The notes under the pieces are model-generated. The model searched no databases. It was not told the DNA's origin and saw nothing but the letters and a program-made list of their open reading frames with translations. From Rhodobacteraceae bacterium Alg231-04 (GTDB taxonomy: Bacteria > Pseudomonadota > Alphaproteobacteria > Rhodobacterales > Rhodobacteraceae), in NCBI GenBank assembly GCA_900143635.1, contig FREY01000001.1, forward strand, positions 686,390 to 750,389: a stretch of 64,000 nucleotides of DNA, written 5' to 3'. The position numbers were made by a program, and so were the translations under genes. Within the stretch, counting starts at the first letter, position 1. Every line of letters begins with the position of its first letter. Below are positions 53,446-62,512 of the stretch, piece by piece.

Positions 53446-53598
53446 TACGCGCGTCCTTCTCTCATATTTCGCAGTTGCCGCATCCTGTCGCGAAGCTCCT
53501 GCAAAATCCTCTCGAATTCACCGGGAATACAAACGTATACAGGAACAACGTGCGTTATTTCTTGAAAATCTCGAAGAATCTCCCAAAAAGCTGACGCT

Positions 53599-54849
53599 TT
53601 AGAGCGGTTCCTCCTGTTTCGGGGAATCTTCGGAGGCCCAGGTTTCCGCCTGCAACACCCCCTGTTGGGCCAACCCGATAATACCCACCGCCTGCACTTC
53701 GCCGGTGTCCTCGGGCGCGGCTTCGCGCACCCGCCGGGCGATCGCTATCAGCACCACCAGACCGCCGCAGACAGCAAGCAACAGCTGCAAGCCGCGCCCA
53801 TCCGCCAACGCGATGGAGTTCGGGCCCAGAAGTGTCCCGCCAAACAGGCCCACATTCAGCAGAAACACCATGGCGCCGCTAGCGGGCACGATCTGCGAGG
53901 GGCGCAGCTGGTCATTGGCGTGGGCCACTAGGATCGAATAAACAGGCAGGGTTGCTGCCGCGATCAATGAAAAGCCCACAATGATCCGCGAGGGCGAGGT
54001 ATCCGCCGCCATCCACAGGGCCGTGGCCAAAGTCAGCCCACCTAGTGCGATCACCACGTAGCGGCGGTCCATCTGATCTGACAGCCAGCCAACCGGATAT
54101 TGCACCACCGCCCCTGCGATCAGCGCGATCACCAGCGCGCCCGAGGCCTGGGCCGGTGAAAACCCCTGCTGCAACGCGTAGAGCGGCAACGATATATACC
54201 AGGCCGCGACGGCGATGCTCATCACCACAATCCCTGTCACCGCCATGGGGGAAACGGTTGCCAGCCGAGTGACCGGCATGTGCTCAGGCACAGTGTAGTC
54301 CGGCGCCTTGTTCCCCGATAGCAGCAACGGTACGATAGACAGCGAAATCAAGATGGAGACCACACCGAACAGCAGGTTGCCGCTGGGATCAGGGAAACCC
54401 ACCAGCGCCGTTCCCATGGCCGGTCCCGCCAACTGGATCACGAAATAGATCGACAGTACCTGTGCCCGGATCCGGTTCTCCGCCTTGGCGTTGAGCCAAC
54501 TTTCTGTGATCACATAGAGGCCTGGATAACAGAAACCCGCAAGGAAACGCATGGCGCTCCAACTGCCGGGATCACCGGTCAGCAGATGGATGATTGCGGC
54601 GATAGAGACCAATGAGGCCAGCGCCGAAAATACCCGGATATGGCCCACCTTTTCGACCATGCGCGGGGCCATGACTGTGCCCGCCAAGGCCCCGAACGGG
54701 TAACAGGCCTGCATCACCGAAATGGTGAAATCCGAAAACCCCAACCCGCTACCGCGGATTGTCAGCAGGGTCGCCAGCAGCCCATTGGCTACCATCAACA
54801 TCAGCATGCCCAAGAACAGGGCCCAATTGTCGTACAAAGCGCGTTTCAT
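53599..54849 (-). CDS. MFS transporter
   Basis: 416 residues with about 12 hydrophobic helices. The MFS A-motif-like loops are MVEKVGHIRVFSAL near 64-78 and GWLSDQMDRRYVVIALGG near 255-272. It belongs to the Rhodobacterales MFS set related to YcaD; the substrate is unknown. It is transcribed toward dgcN, 153 bases upstream, so it could import or export substrates of the D-amino-acid pathway. The gap contains a possible promoter, so operon membership is uncertain. Confidence 0.87.
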   Translation of the reverse strand: MKRALYDNWALFLGMLMLMVANGLLATLLTIRGSGLGFSDFTISVMQACYPFGALAGTVMAPRMVEKVGHIRVFSALASLVSIAAIIHLLTGDPGSWSAMRFLAGFCYPGLYVITESWLNAKAENRIRAQVLSIYFVIQLAGPAMGTALVGFPDPSGNLLFGVVSILISLSIVPLLLSGNKAPDYTVPEHMPVTRLATVSPMAVTGIVVMSIAVAAWYISLPLYALQQGFSPAQASGALVIALIAGAVVQYPVGWLSDQMDRRYVVIALGGLTLATALWMAADTSPSRIIVGFSLIAAATLPVYSILVAHANDQLRPSQIVPASGAMVFLLNVGLFGGTLLGPNSIALADGRGLQLLLAVCGGLVVLIAIARRVREAAPEDTGEVQAVGIIGLAQQGVLQAETWASEDSPKQEEPL

Positions 54850-54925
54850 TCCAGCTGGATGGACTTGAAACCGCCCCCGCTCTATTCAGAATGCGACTTT
54901 GTTTAGTCGGTAGAAGAGTCCGGGC

Positions 54926-55300
54926 CTATTTCACTTTCCCTTCAAACCGGCCCCCGTTGGCATTGACCAGAATCAGCTTGCCACCGTTGACCACATAGAG
55001 ATCAAATCGCGGCTGATTATAGCCGATGCAGCGGACGCCGCTGTTGTAAAAGCTGTAAGCAGGTGCATCATATTTTTGACCGCCAGCACTGTATCGATAT
55101 TTCCCACCACTCCGGTAGTGCTCCACCCCGCCTTCAAACTGGACCTTCTTTTTCGTCAGCAGCTTTTCAAGGTAGGCGCTGTCGACCCGCTGATCTCCGG
55201 ATTGCAGATTCCAATTAATTTTCGGCGCACTTGCCGGGCATCCGGCGATGGCACTGGTTGCAAACATAATGACACCAATTGCCGTTGAAATGAGTTTCAT
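54926..55300 (-). CDS. small secreted protein of unknown function
   Basis: 124 residues. Signal peptide MKLISTAIGVIMFATSAIAG, mature start near CPASAPKINW; two cysteines (CPAS and RCIGYN) could form one disulfide. A tyrosine- and glycine-rich centre (EHYRSGGKYRYSAGGQKYDAPAYSFYNSGVRCIGY) leads to a beta-rich tail LYVVNGGKLILVNANGGRFEG. I do not recognise the family. GAGGG precedes the start. Confidence 0.65.
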   Translation of the reverse strand: MKLISTAIGVIMFATSAIAGCPASAPKINWNLQSGDQRVDSAYLEKLLTKKKVQFEGGVEHYRSGGKYRYSAGGQKYDAPAYSFYNSGVRCIGYNQPRFDLYVVNGGKLILVNANGGRFEGKVK

Positions 55301-55518
55301 ACCGTTGTTTCCCTCGTTGATTTGACCATCATCTAGATTGAGCGCCTCCTCGGTCAAGCTGCCCTAAGTTGCCGTTTCCACCCCTAAAATAGGCAGCGCA
55401 TCGCCGCGATGCAGCGGAATGCGCGCTGCAGGTGCAAAATTATCTTGCAGTAAGTCGCGCAACTTCCTAACAATCCACGCAGTGTTATTGAAACTTCCTT
55501 ACTCGAAGGATTGCCCCC

Positions 55519-56478
55519 ATGAGCTTCCGCCTCCAGCCTGTCGCCCCTGCCCGCCCCAACCGCTGTCAGCTTTTTGGCCCCGGCTCTCGCCCGGCGATTT
55601 TTGAAAAGATGGCCGCCAGCGCGGCGGATGTGATCAATTTGGACCTGGAAGATTCAGTTGCGCCGTCTGACAAAGACAGTGCGCGCGCAAATATCATTCA
55701 GGCGATTTCAGACATCGACTGGGGCGACAAGGTTCTGTCCGTGCGCATCAACGGACTCGACACGCCTTACTGGTACCGCGACGTGGTGGATCTGCTGGAA
55801 CAGGCTGGCGACCGGCTGGATCAGATCATGATCCCCAAGGTTGGCTGCGCCGGTGATCTCTACGCGGTGGACGCGCTTGTCACCTCGATCGAGGCCGCCA
55901 AGGGGCGCTCCAAACGCATCGATTTCGAGGTGATCATCGAAAGTGCTGCGGGCATCGCCCATGTGGAGGAAATCGCCGCCGCCTCACCGCGGCTTGTTGC
56001 GATGAGCCTTGGCGCGGCGGATTTCGCGGCCTCCATGGGCATGCAAACCACCGGCATCGGCGGCACGCAGGAGAACTACTATATGCTGCGCGAAGGCCAG
56101 AAGCACTGGTCCGACCCTTGGCACTGGGCTCAGGCTGCCATTGTCGCCGCTTGCCGTACCCATGGGGTGCTGCCGGTGGACGGGCCCTTTGGTGACTTTT
56201 CAGATGACGAAGGGTTCCGCGCACAGGCGCTGCGGTCGGCCACATTGGGCATGGTCGGCAAATGGGCCATTCACCCCAAGCAGATTGCCATTGCAAACGA
56301 GGTTTTCACCCCCTCCGAGGCCGCAGTGACCGAAGCGCGCGAGATCCTTGCTGCAATGGAAGAGGCCAAGGCCAATGGCGAGGGTGCCACGGTTTACAAA
56401 GGCCGGCTGGTCGACATCGCATCGATCAAACAGGCCGAAGTGATTGTCGCCCAGGCCGAGCTGATCTCAGGCAGCTGA
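55519..56478 (+). CDS. mcl1: L-malyl-CoA / beta-methylmalyl-CoA lyase
   Basis: 319 residues, HpcH/HpaI-citrate lyase superfamily. Begins MSFRLQPVAPARPNRCQLFGPGSRPAIFEKMAASAADVINLDLEDSVAP, almost identical to Rhodobacter Mcl1 as I recall it. Other motifs: MIPKVGCAGDLYAVDAL near 94-110, IESAAGIAHVEEIAA near 140-154, MSLGAADFAASMG near 160-172 and DGPFGDFSDDEGFRAQA near 215. It cleaves L-malyl-CoA to glyoxylate and acetyl-CoA and beta-methylmalyl-CoA to glyoxylate and propionyl-CoA, as in the ethylmalonyl-CoA route for acetate growth. No other ethylmalonyl-CoA genes are in the window. Confidence 0.95.
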   Translation: MSFRLQPVAPARPNRCQLFGPGSRPAIFEKMAASAADVINLDLEDSVAPSDKDSARANIIQAISDIDWGDKVLSVRINGLDTPYWYRDVVDLLEQAGDRLDQIMIPKVGCAGDLYAVDALVTSIEAAKGRSKRIDFEVIIESAAGIAHVEEIAAASPRLVAMSLGAADFAASMGMQTTGIGGTQENYYMLREGQKHWSDPWHWAQAAIVAACRTHGVLPVDGPFGDFSDDEGFRAQALRSATLGMVGKWAIHPKQIAIANEVFTPSEAAVTEAREILAAMEEAKANGEGATVYKGRLVDIASIKQAEVIVAQAELISGS

Positions 56479-56530
56479 CTCCGGCAGCTTGTCCCTGGCA
56501 GCTGACGTCTGGGCAATGAAATGTGACCGG

Positions 56531-56612
56531 GCGCCGCGCTTTCGCGCGGCGCAGGGGCGCTGCCCCTCTGGGCCTGCGGCCCATTCACCCCGGAGTATTT
56601 TTCAAAGGTGAA
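56531..56612 (+). terminator. triple hairpin plus GGAGTATTTTT tail downstream of mcl1 (recurring element, copy 3)
   Basis: Three consecutive perfect hairpins: GCGCCGCGC/GCGCGGCGC (56531-56552), GGGGC/GCCCC (56554-56566), GGGCC/GGCCC (56570-56582). They are followed by CCCCGGAGTATTTTTCAAAG and GTGAAA. The tail matches the elements after coaBC and dgcN. Confidence 0.7.
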
Positions 56613-56638
56613 ATATGGCGGATCATTGGCCAAGCCTC

Positions 56639-57091
56639 TCAGGCGCGCATGTCCTTTGACGAGTCCATCACAACATAAGTGGTGATCGCCGTCACATGCG
56701 GCGCAGTCCCGAGTACATCGGCATGGAAGCGCTTGTAACGGGGCAGATCCGCGCATTCGACGCGCAGAAGATATTCAATCGTGCCGGTGATATTATGGCA
56801 TTCCACCACTTCAGGTGCCTGATCCATTGCCTGCTCAAACGCCAATTGGGCCGCTTTGCTGTGATCCGCGAGACCGACGCCGATATAAGTCACGAAACCG
56901 GTCCCCATCGCCTGCCGGTCCAGTACCGCCCGGTATCCAGAGATGACTTTTGCCCGCTCAAGTTCCTGCACCCGGCGCAAACAGGCCGAGGGTGACAGGC
57001 CTACCCGCTCGGCCAGTTCCAGATTGGAAATACGCCCATCGCGGGAAAGCTCCTGCAATATGTGTTCGTTTATTCGGTCAACTTTCGCCAT
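56639..57091 (-). CDS. Lrp/AsnC family transcriptional regulator
   Basis: 150 residues. Helix-turn-helix MAKVDRINEHILQELSRDGRISNLELAERVGLSPSACLRRVQELERA (1-47), then the RAM domain (GTGFVTYIGVGLADHSKAAQLAFEQAMDQAPEVVECHNITGTIEYLLRVE). Divergent from a LysE-type exporter across 72 bases, the arrangement of Lrp-controlled amino-acid exporters. The start at MAKVDRI was chosen over in-frame ATGs in the promoter. The ligand is unknown. Confidence 0.9.
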   Translation of the reverse strand: MAKVDRINEHILQELSRDGRISNLELAERVGLSPSACLRRVQELERAKVISGYRAVLDRQAMGTGFVTYIGVGLADHSKAAQLAFEQAMDQAPEVVECHNITGTIEYLLRVECADLPRYKRFHADVLGTAPHVTAITTYVVMDSSKDMRA

Positions 57092-57163
57092 AGATTGTGA
57101 GAATGCCCCCCAGACGCACAAAAACGCAATTTCATTCGCTGAATATAGAGCAATTATTCGGCT

Positions 57164-57760
57164 ATGACACATGAAACCCTGGCCGCACTGGTCCTATTTG
57201 CATTCGTATCCTCGATCACGCCGGGGCCGAACAATCTGATGCTGATGGCATCCGGCGCCAACTTCGGCTTTTGGCGCTCTGTGCCGCATATGCTGGGGAT
57301 CGGATTGGGCTTCACTTTCATGATTGTAATGGTAGGCGCAGGGCTGATGCGCCTCTTTGATGCATTTCCGGCGAGCTATACTGCGTTGAAGACCGGCTCT
57401 GTGGTCTATCTGCTGTGGCTAGCGTGGAAAATCGCCCACGCGGCCCCGGTGGCAGAGGGAGACGCCAAAGGCCAGCCGATGCGCTTTTTGCAGGCCGCAG
57501 CCTTTCAATGGGTCAACCCAAAGGCATGGGCGATGGCGCTGACTGCGGTCAGCGCCTATGCGCCGGGCCAGACCGGAGCGGCCATCCTTGTCACCGCAGC
57601 AATATTCGGGGCCATCAACCTGCCCGCCGTCAGCTCCTGGACGATACTGGGTCAGCAGATGGCACGTTTTCTAACCAATCCGCGTCGTTTGCGCCTGTTC
57701 AATCGCACCATGGCTGGGCTTTTGCTGCTTTCGCTCTTTCCGGTTGTGACCGCTGGCTGA
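57164..57760 (+). CDS. LysE family translocator
   Basis: 198 residues with about six hydrophobic helices. The family signature SSITPGPNNLMLMASGANFGFWRSVPHMLGIGLGFTF lies at residues 16-52; FQWVNPKAWAMALTAVSAY near 112-130 is the second conserved block. Members export amino acids or related metabolites. It is divergent from an Lrp/AsnC regulator, probably its inducer-sensing partner. Substrate unknown. Confidence 0.9.
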   Translation: MTHETLAALVLFAFVSSITPGPNNLMLMASGANFGFWRSVPHMLGIGLGFTFMIVMVGAGLMRLFDAFPASYTALKTGSVVYLLWLAWKIAHAAPVAEGDAKGQPMRFLQAAAFQWVNPKAWAMALTAVSAYAPGQTGAAILVTAAIFGAINLPAVSSWTILGQQMARFLTNPRRLRLFNRTMAGLLLLSLFPVVTAG

Positions 57761-57860
57761 TCCCCGTCGGGCGCGCGCCAAAGATCTCCTGTCTTGCTGA
57801 GTTGCATCCGCGCGCCCGGCAGGCCATATAGTCAGGCAAACCTGCGTATTCAGAGGCACC

Positions 57861-58823
57861 ATGACCCAGTATCTGGACTTCGAAAAACCCCTTGCCGAAA
57901 TCGAAGGCAAAGCCGAAGAGCTGCGCGCACTTGCGCGTGCAAATGAGGAAATGGACGTGGCGGATGAAGCCGCGGCGCTGGATGCCAAGGCAGCACAGCT
58001 GCTGACGGATCTTTATAAAGATCTGACACCCTGGCGGAAATGCCAGGTGGCCCGCCACCCGGAGCGGCCCCATTGCCAGGACTATATCAAGGCCTTGTTT
58101 GACGAATATACGCCTTTGGCCGGTGACCGGAACTTTGCCGACGACCATGCGGTCATGGGTGGACTGGCGCGGTTTGAAGGCCGTCCGGTTATGGTGATCG
58201 GCCACGAGAAGGGATCGGACACCAAGTCGCGTATCGAGCGCAACTTTGGCATGGCGCGCCCCGAAGGATACCGCAAGGCAATCCGCCTGATGGAAATGGC
58301 TGGCAAGTTTGGCCTGCCCGTCATCACCCTGGTGGACACACCGGGCGCCTATCCCGGCAAAGGCGCCGAAGAACGCGGCCAGTCCGAAGCCATTGCCCGC
58401 GCCACCGAAGCCTGCCTGCAAATCGGCGTGCCGCTGGTCTCTGTGGTGATCGGTGAAGGTGGCTCTGGCGGGGCGGTTGCCTTTGCAACGGCCAACCGCG
58501 TGGCCATGCTGGAGCATTCGATTTATTCGGTGATCAGCCCTGAAGGCTGCGCCTCCATCCTATGGAAGGATGCAGAGAAAATGCGCGAGGCGGCTGAGGC
58601 ACTGCGCATCACCGCACAAAACCTGAATGAACTCGGGGTGATTGATACAATCATTACCGAACCCACAGGTGGCGCCCACCGTGACAGCCCGGCGGCGATC
58701 CAGGCGGTCAAGGTCGCGATCCAAGAGATGCTGGAAGATCTGGATGGCCTGAAGCCGGCAGAGCTGGTCAAGGACCGCCGTCAGAAATTCCTGGACATGG
58801 GAGCCAAGGGCCTCGCTGCCTGA
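57861..58823 (+). CDS. accA: acetyl-CoA carboxylase carboxyltransferase subunit alpha
   Basis: 320 residues; with AccD transfers CO2 from carboxybiotin to acetyl-CoA, the committed step of fatty-acid synthesis. The N-terminal helix starts [21 protein letters not shown]; the crotonase-fold core has [38 protein letters not shown] near 108-145, [22 protein letters not shown] near 158-180 and [41 protein letters not shown] near 194-235. Full length; followed by a strong terminator. Confidence 0.97.
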   Translation: MTQYLDFEKPLAEIEGKAEELRALARANEEMDVADEAAALDAKAAQLLTDLYKDLTPWRKCQVARHPERPHCQDYIKALFDEYTPLAGDRNFADDHAVMGGLARFEGRPVMVIGHEKGSDTKSRIERNFGMARPEGYRKAIRLMEMAGKFGLPVITLVDTPGAYPGKGAEERGQSEAIARATEACLQIGVPLVSVVIGEGGSGGAVAFATANRVAMLEHSIYSVISPEGCASILWKDAEKMREAAEALRITAQNLNELGVIDTIITEPTGGAHRDSPAAIQAVKVAIQEMLEDLDGLKPAELVKDRRQKFLDMGAKGLAA

Positions 58824-58846
58824 CCGCGCTTACCCCAGTAGATAAG

Positions 58847-58873
58847 AAGCCCGGCAAATTGCCGGGCTTTTTT
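58847..58873 (+). terminator. rho-independent terminator of accA
   Basis: AAGCCCGGCAA-A-TTGCCGGGCTTTTTT: perfect stem with T-run, 24 bases after the accA stop. Confidence 0.93.
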
Positions 58874-58935
58874 GTTTGTCTGACATCGGTCGCAATCGCA
58901 TCCCGCCGTCGGCAAAACACCGGCGGCGGGATCCA

Positions 58936-61182
58936 TTATGCGAAATTGGCCAGCATATCATCCGGATCTTCATCAAAGCTCTGCCAGCCGTCATCCACCC
59001 CAAAATCAGGCATCGGATCTGCCATGGGAACCGGCGTAGGCGCCGGAGCCTCCGGATGGGCCGACGGAACCGATACATGCATGTCACCGTCCTGTGAGAA
59101 CCCGCTGACGGCAGACATCAGCGTTCCGGCTTCTTCTCGCAGCATCTGACCTGCTGCTGCCGTCTCTTCAAGCGTGGCTGCATTTTTCTGAGCATCAGTA
59201 TCCAGACTTTGAATGGCAATGCTGACCTCACTCAGCCCATTGGCCTGCTCTGTCGCGGCATCCGCGATACTGTTGACCCGGTCGGCGACCTTTTCCACTT
59301 TGTCCTGAATCTCGGCCAAGGAATTGCTGGTTTCATTGACCAATCGAACGCCGTCGGCAACCTCCTGGGTACTGCTCTTGATCAGCGTGTTGATCTCCTG
59401 AACCGCATCAGCGGACCGCTGCGCCAGGGACCGAACCTCCGAGGCGACGACGGCAAAGCCACGCCCCGCCTCACCGGCCCGTGCCGCTTCGACGCCAGCA
59501 TTCAGCGCCAGCAAGTTGGTTTGGAAGGCAACATCCTCGATCATATCGGTGATCTTGGAGATCTCACTCGAGGAGGCTTCGATGCGTTTCATGGCATCTG
59601 TTGTCTGCTCGGCAACCTCGCGGGTCTGTGTCGTACCTTGCTGCGCGCTGACAACATGATCCCGCGCCTGTTCGGCACTGGACGCTGTTTTCTGGACGGT
59701 GTCGTTCAGGATCCGAACGGCGGCCGATGTTTCTTCCAGAGCCGCAGCAGAACTCTCCACCCGGCGGGATGCATCTTCAGCGGCCGAAGCAATTTCCTGC
59801 GACGCGCTGTTCAAGGTACCGCTACTGCTGGACAGCTGACCGACCATGCTATTGAGATTGTCCGCCAACCGGTTCACCGAGTTGGAAATATCCTGGAAAA
59901 TCCCCTTCTGACCCTCAGGCATCCGCTGGTTGAGGTCGCCTGCGGCAAGCCCATCCAAGGCCACACGCACAGCGCCCAGGCCACCTTCGGCTGCCTCACC
60001 AATGGCATTCATGCCGCGACCCAGATCCGCAAAGGCGCCTGTGGCATCCGCGATCTCCAATCGTTGCGTGAAGTCCCCTTCGGCACAGGCAGAAATCACT
60101 GTCGCGATCTCACCCGTCAGTCGATCGCGCACTTCCTGATCCGCCTGCGCGTCAAAGACGGCCGCATTGATCGCAGCAACCTCTGTCAGGCCGGAGGGAC
60201 GCAGGCTGACGCTACAGTCCCCCTCGGACATGCCTTTCAACGCCTGGGCCAACTGGCGCAGCGGAGAGGAAATCATAAAGGCAAGACGCAGAGAGATCAG
60301 CACAAAGACAGCCATGCCACCAAAGCCTGCAATCAGCGACTGGCGGCTGGCCTTATCGGCGCTGGCACTTGCCACTTCTTCGATTTCAAAGAGTTCTTCC
60401 AGCCACAGGTCGCGCAGGCCCTCAAGAACCGGCACCACTTGCGAGAATTTCTCTGAAAGCTCGGCACGCAACCCTGCCTCCACCATCGCTTCTTTTGAGT
60501 AATCCGCAAAGGACGACTGATAGCTGTCCAACTGGGCCAGAATGGATTTCTGTTGCGCAGCATCTTTATAGTAGCTGTCCGAGAAGGCGCGGAATTCGGC
60601 CACGCGATCATTCAGGCGGCCAATATACTTTTCGTCACCACGCAGCAGGAAGTCTTTCTCATGACGCCGCATCATCAGCATCTTCACCTGCATCTCAGGC
60701 TGATCCAGCTCTGCAAGGCTCTCTTCGATCGCGTGCACGGCCGCCCGCAGCTGACCCTGAAGCCCGCTGTTCTCGTCCATTCCAAGTTTCTGATGGCTGC
60801 TCACCAGCGAGGAAAAGGCAACAGCATAGCCTTCCAAGGCTTCTTCGAAGGTGTCTAATCCATCTGCACCGTGACGCGTGAGAGCCCGCGCCTCGATCAG
60901 GTCTGCGGCCATTTCTTCCATGACCTCAGCATGTCGAGACACATATTTCTGATCCCTACGCAGAAGAAAGTCCTTTTCGGCGCGCCGTGCTTGCAGAAAC
61001 TCGACCTCTATCCGGTCAATAGTAAATACAAGCCGCTCGCCGTGGCGAACCTCTTCCTGCAAAGCCTTTTGCGTGAGGCCAGAGTAATGGCCGATGCCAA
61101 TAAGCGCACCCATGACGATTGCAGCCAGTACCACGATCGACAGGACAGCTGTTTTGACAGTGAAACGGGATCTTTGTTTCAT
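58936..61182 (-). CDS. methyl-accepting chemotaxis protein with HBM-type sensor
   Basis: 748 residues. A first membrane helix at about 12-32 and a second near 285-308 enclose a periplasmic helical bimodular (HBM-like) sensor with two matching modules: [19 protein letters not shown] and [25 protein letters not shown] segments follow ([20 protein letters not shown] and [17 protein letters not shown]), then the signalling hairpin, whose tip is [39 protein letters not shown]. The C-terminus (DDMLANFA) lacks the CheR/CheB-binding pentapeptide and has an acidic PxP-rich tail. The start at MKQRSRF has AAGGA upstream. HBM sensors in pseudomonads bind organic acids; the ligand here is unknown. It stands alone, without che genes nearby. 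Confidence 0.9.
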   Translation of the reverse strand: MKQRSRFTVKTAVLSIVVLAAIVMGALIGIGHYSGLTQKALQEEVRHGERLVFTIDRIEVEFLQARRAEKDFLLRRDQKYVSRHAEVMEEMAADLIEARALTRHGADGLDTFEEALEGYAVAFSSLVSSHQKLGMDENSGLQGQLRAAVHAIEESLAELDQPEMQVKMLMMRRHEKDFLLRGDEKYIGRLNDRVAEFRAFSDSYYKDAAQQKSILAQLDSYQSSFADYSKEAMVEAGLRAELSEKFSQVVPVLEGLRDLWLEELFEIEEVASASADKASRQSLIAGFGGMAVFVLISLRLAFMISSPLRQLAQALKGMSEGDCSVSLRPSGLTEVAAINAAVFDAQADQEVRDRLTGEIATVISACAEGDFTQRLEIADATGAFADLGRGMNAIGEAAEGGLGAVRVALDGLAAGDLNQRMPEGQKGIFQDISNSVNRLADNLNSMVGQLSSSSGTLNSASQEIASAAEDASRRVESSAAALEETSAAVRILNDTVQKTASSAEQARDHVVSAQQGTTQTREVAEQTTDAMKRIEASSSEISKITDMIEDVAFQTNLLALNAGVEAARAGEAGRGFAVVASEVRSLAQRSADAVQEINTLIKSSTQEVADGVRLVNETSNSLAEIQDKVEKVADRVNSIADAATEQANGLSEVSIAIQSLDTDAQKNAATLEETAAAGQMLREEAGTLMSAVSGFSQDGDMHVSVPSAHPEAPAPTPVPMADPMPDFGVDDGWQSFDEDPDDMLANFA

Positions 61183-61842
61183 GAGTACCAGTCCTTGAAT
61201 AAATCTACCGCAAAAACCAGCCGCCACAGATTAAGAAAGCGTACATACGAAGGCGGGTTCATTTTTGTAATTCTTCAAGTCACTTACCACGGCGAGATCA
61301 GCAAACTTCGGCCGCGCGCTTCAGGCTTTTGAGCCAACTTCACCTATCCGCAACGGGCGATTTTCCTTGGCCGGATTTCGGACATCGAATCGTCTCATCA
61401 TCAGTCTCACCCCTTCAGCTTTGGCGGGCGCGCTCAGCGATAATCCCCTTACCCAGAAGGGCGTTTCCCCGACATATGACTTTGAAAAGAAACGGGGAGG
61501 CGCATCACTCACCCAACGGTATCGCGCCACGCTTGCGTTGCATCCCTTCCGGGAGTGGGCGCATGTCTGCGCATCAGAACACGTCGTCGACACTCTGCGC
61601 ATGTTTTGTTTGGGGCAATTCTTCGCGTCACCGGAAAAGCGGGTACATTCAATATCTCAAATTAGACTTCGCCGACCCTGGCGCCGAAACGACCGGTTGC
61701 AGGTCTGAACACTCAATAGGCGAACGCAGCTGCGAGGCGGAAAGAACGCGACGTCAAAGCAGCCTATCGCCGCAAAAGACCTGCCCTTGCATATCTGACC
61801 GATACGCCGGATCACGCGTCAAATCGTACAATGTGGAGGATT
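61183..61842. other. 660-base region without a recognised gene, next to tRNA-Ala
   Basis: Contains the MCP gene leader and about 600 bases of moderate G+C. Open frames on both strands have no family resemblance, and the longest plus-strand frame runs into the tRNA, giving the tell-tale spurious peptide PSGIEPLTSCM. It lies immediately 3' of tRNA-Ala, the usual attachment side for integrative elements, but no second tRNA 3' end or integrase is visible. Confidence 0.35.
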
Positions 61843-61918
61843 TGGTGGAGCCTAGCGGGATCGAACCGCTGACCTCCTGCATGCCATGCAGGCGCTCTCC
61901 CAGCTGAGCTAAGGCCCC
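61843..61918 (-). tRNA. tRNA-Ala(GGC)
   Basis: 76-nt cloverleaf on the minus strand. Acceptor GGGGCCT pairs with AGGCTCC (one T-G), carrying the G3-T70 pair that identifies alanine tRNAs. D arm GCTC...GAGC, anticodon stem CCTGC/GCAGG around ATGGCAT (anticodon GGC), T arm AGCGG-TTCGATC-CCGCT, ACCA encoded. Confidence 0.96.
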
Positions 61919-61962
61919 TAAAGGGTGTCCCGCGTGGCGTCTCCGTCTCGCGGTGTGTGGCT

Positions 61963-61991
61963 GATTTAAGCGAGGCGGCAGGGGTGCGCAA
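61963..61991 (-). promoter_or_regulatory. sigma-70 type promoter of tRNA-Ala
   Basis: On the minus strand TTGCGC (61991-61986), 17-base spacer, TAAATC (61968-61963), about 45 bases before the tRNA. The -10 hexamer and spacer equal those of the tRNA-Met promoter in this window. Confidence 0.6.
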
Positions 61992-62053
61992 GAGGAAAAT
62001 GCACCGCAGTGGTGAGAATTTTGCGGCATCAAAATTTTCGACTGCCCAAAGCA

Positions 62054-62081
62054 AAAACGGGGCCCCGCGGGGCCCCGTTTT
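62054..62081. terminator. bidirectional palindromic terminator after the TIGR02300 gene
   Basis: AAAACGGGGCCCC-GC-GGGGCCCCGTTTT, two bases past the stop of the minus-strand TIGR02300 gene. Very strong stem, short T-run on either strand. Confidence 0.8.
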
Positions 62082-62082
62082 A

Positions 62083-62412
62083 TCAGGAGTCATCTTCCGG
62101 GGAAGCGACGTCTGCGATTTCTTCCAGAGGAACGCTATCCTCGTCTTCATCGTCATCGAGCACGTCATCGCCCAGGTCCACATCAACCGTGTCGTCGTCA
62201 TCTTCCAGGACGACTTCTTCGGTATCTGTGCTTTCCTTGGCCTTCAGCGTCGCGGCGTCTTCTCTGTCGGCTGCGATCATACGGCTCTTGCCGGTTGCCA
62301 GTTCGACCACCTCACCCGTATAGGGGCTGACGATCGGGTCTTTGTTCAGGTCATAAAAGCGTTTGCCGGTGACTGGGCAGACACGCTTTACACCCCATTC
62401 TTCTTTGGGCAT
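62083..62412 (-). CDS. TIGR02300 family (FYDLN acid) protein
   Basis: 109 residues. The N-terminal conserved motif is WGVKRVCPVTGKRFYDLNKDPIVSPYTGEV (6-35), with a CP.TGKRFYDLN core; a basic linker follows, then a long acidic tail (VVLEDDDDTVDVDLGDDVLDDDEDEDSVPLEE). The family is widespread in alphaproteobacteria and has no established function; the N-terminus may be a degenerate zinc ribbon with only one Cys here. A strong palindromic terminator follows directly. Confidence 0.92.
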   Translation of the reverse strand: MPKEEWGVKRVCPVTGKRFYDLNKDPIVSPYTGEVVELATGKSRMIAADREDAATLKAKESTDTEEVVLEDDDDTVDVDLGDDVLDDDEDEDSVPLEEIADVASPEDDS

Positions 62413-62512
62413 GTGGATCCCCTTGAATAATTGCTGAGTCGGTTCGACGATTCAGGTGCCTTGCCATATGCACAGGGTGCTGTCAAAGCCTTTGGCGGAA
62501 AGGGGCGCTTGC

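Noticed and set aside
61329..61907. 192-codon plus-strand frame ending in PSGIEPLTSCM
   Set aside because: The C-terminus is the translation of the tRNA-Ala complement, a well-known spurious peptide; the rest has no similarity.
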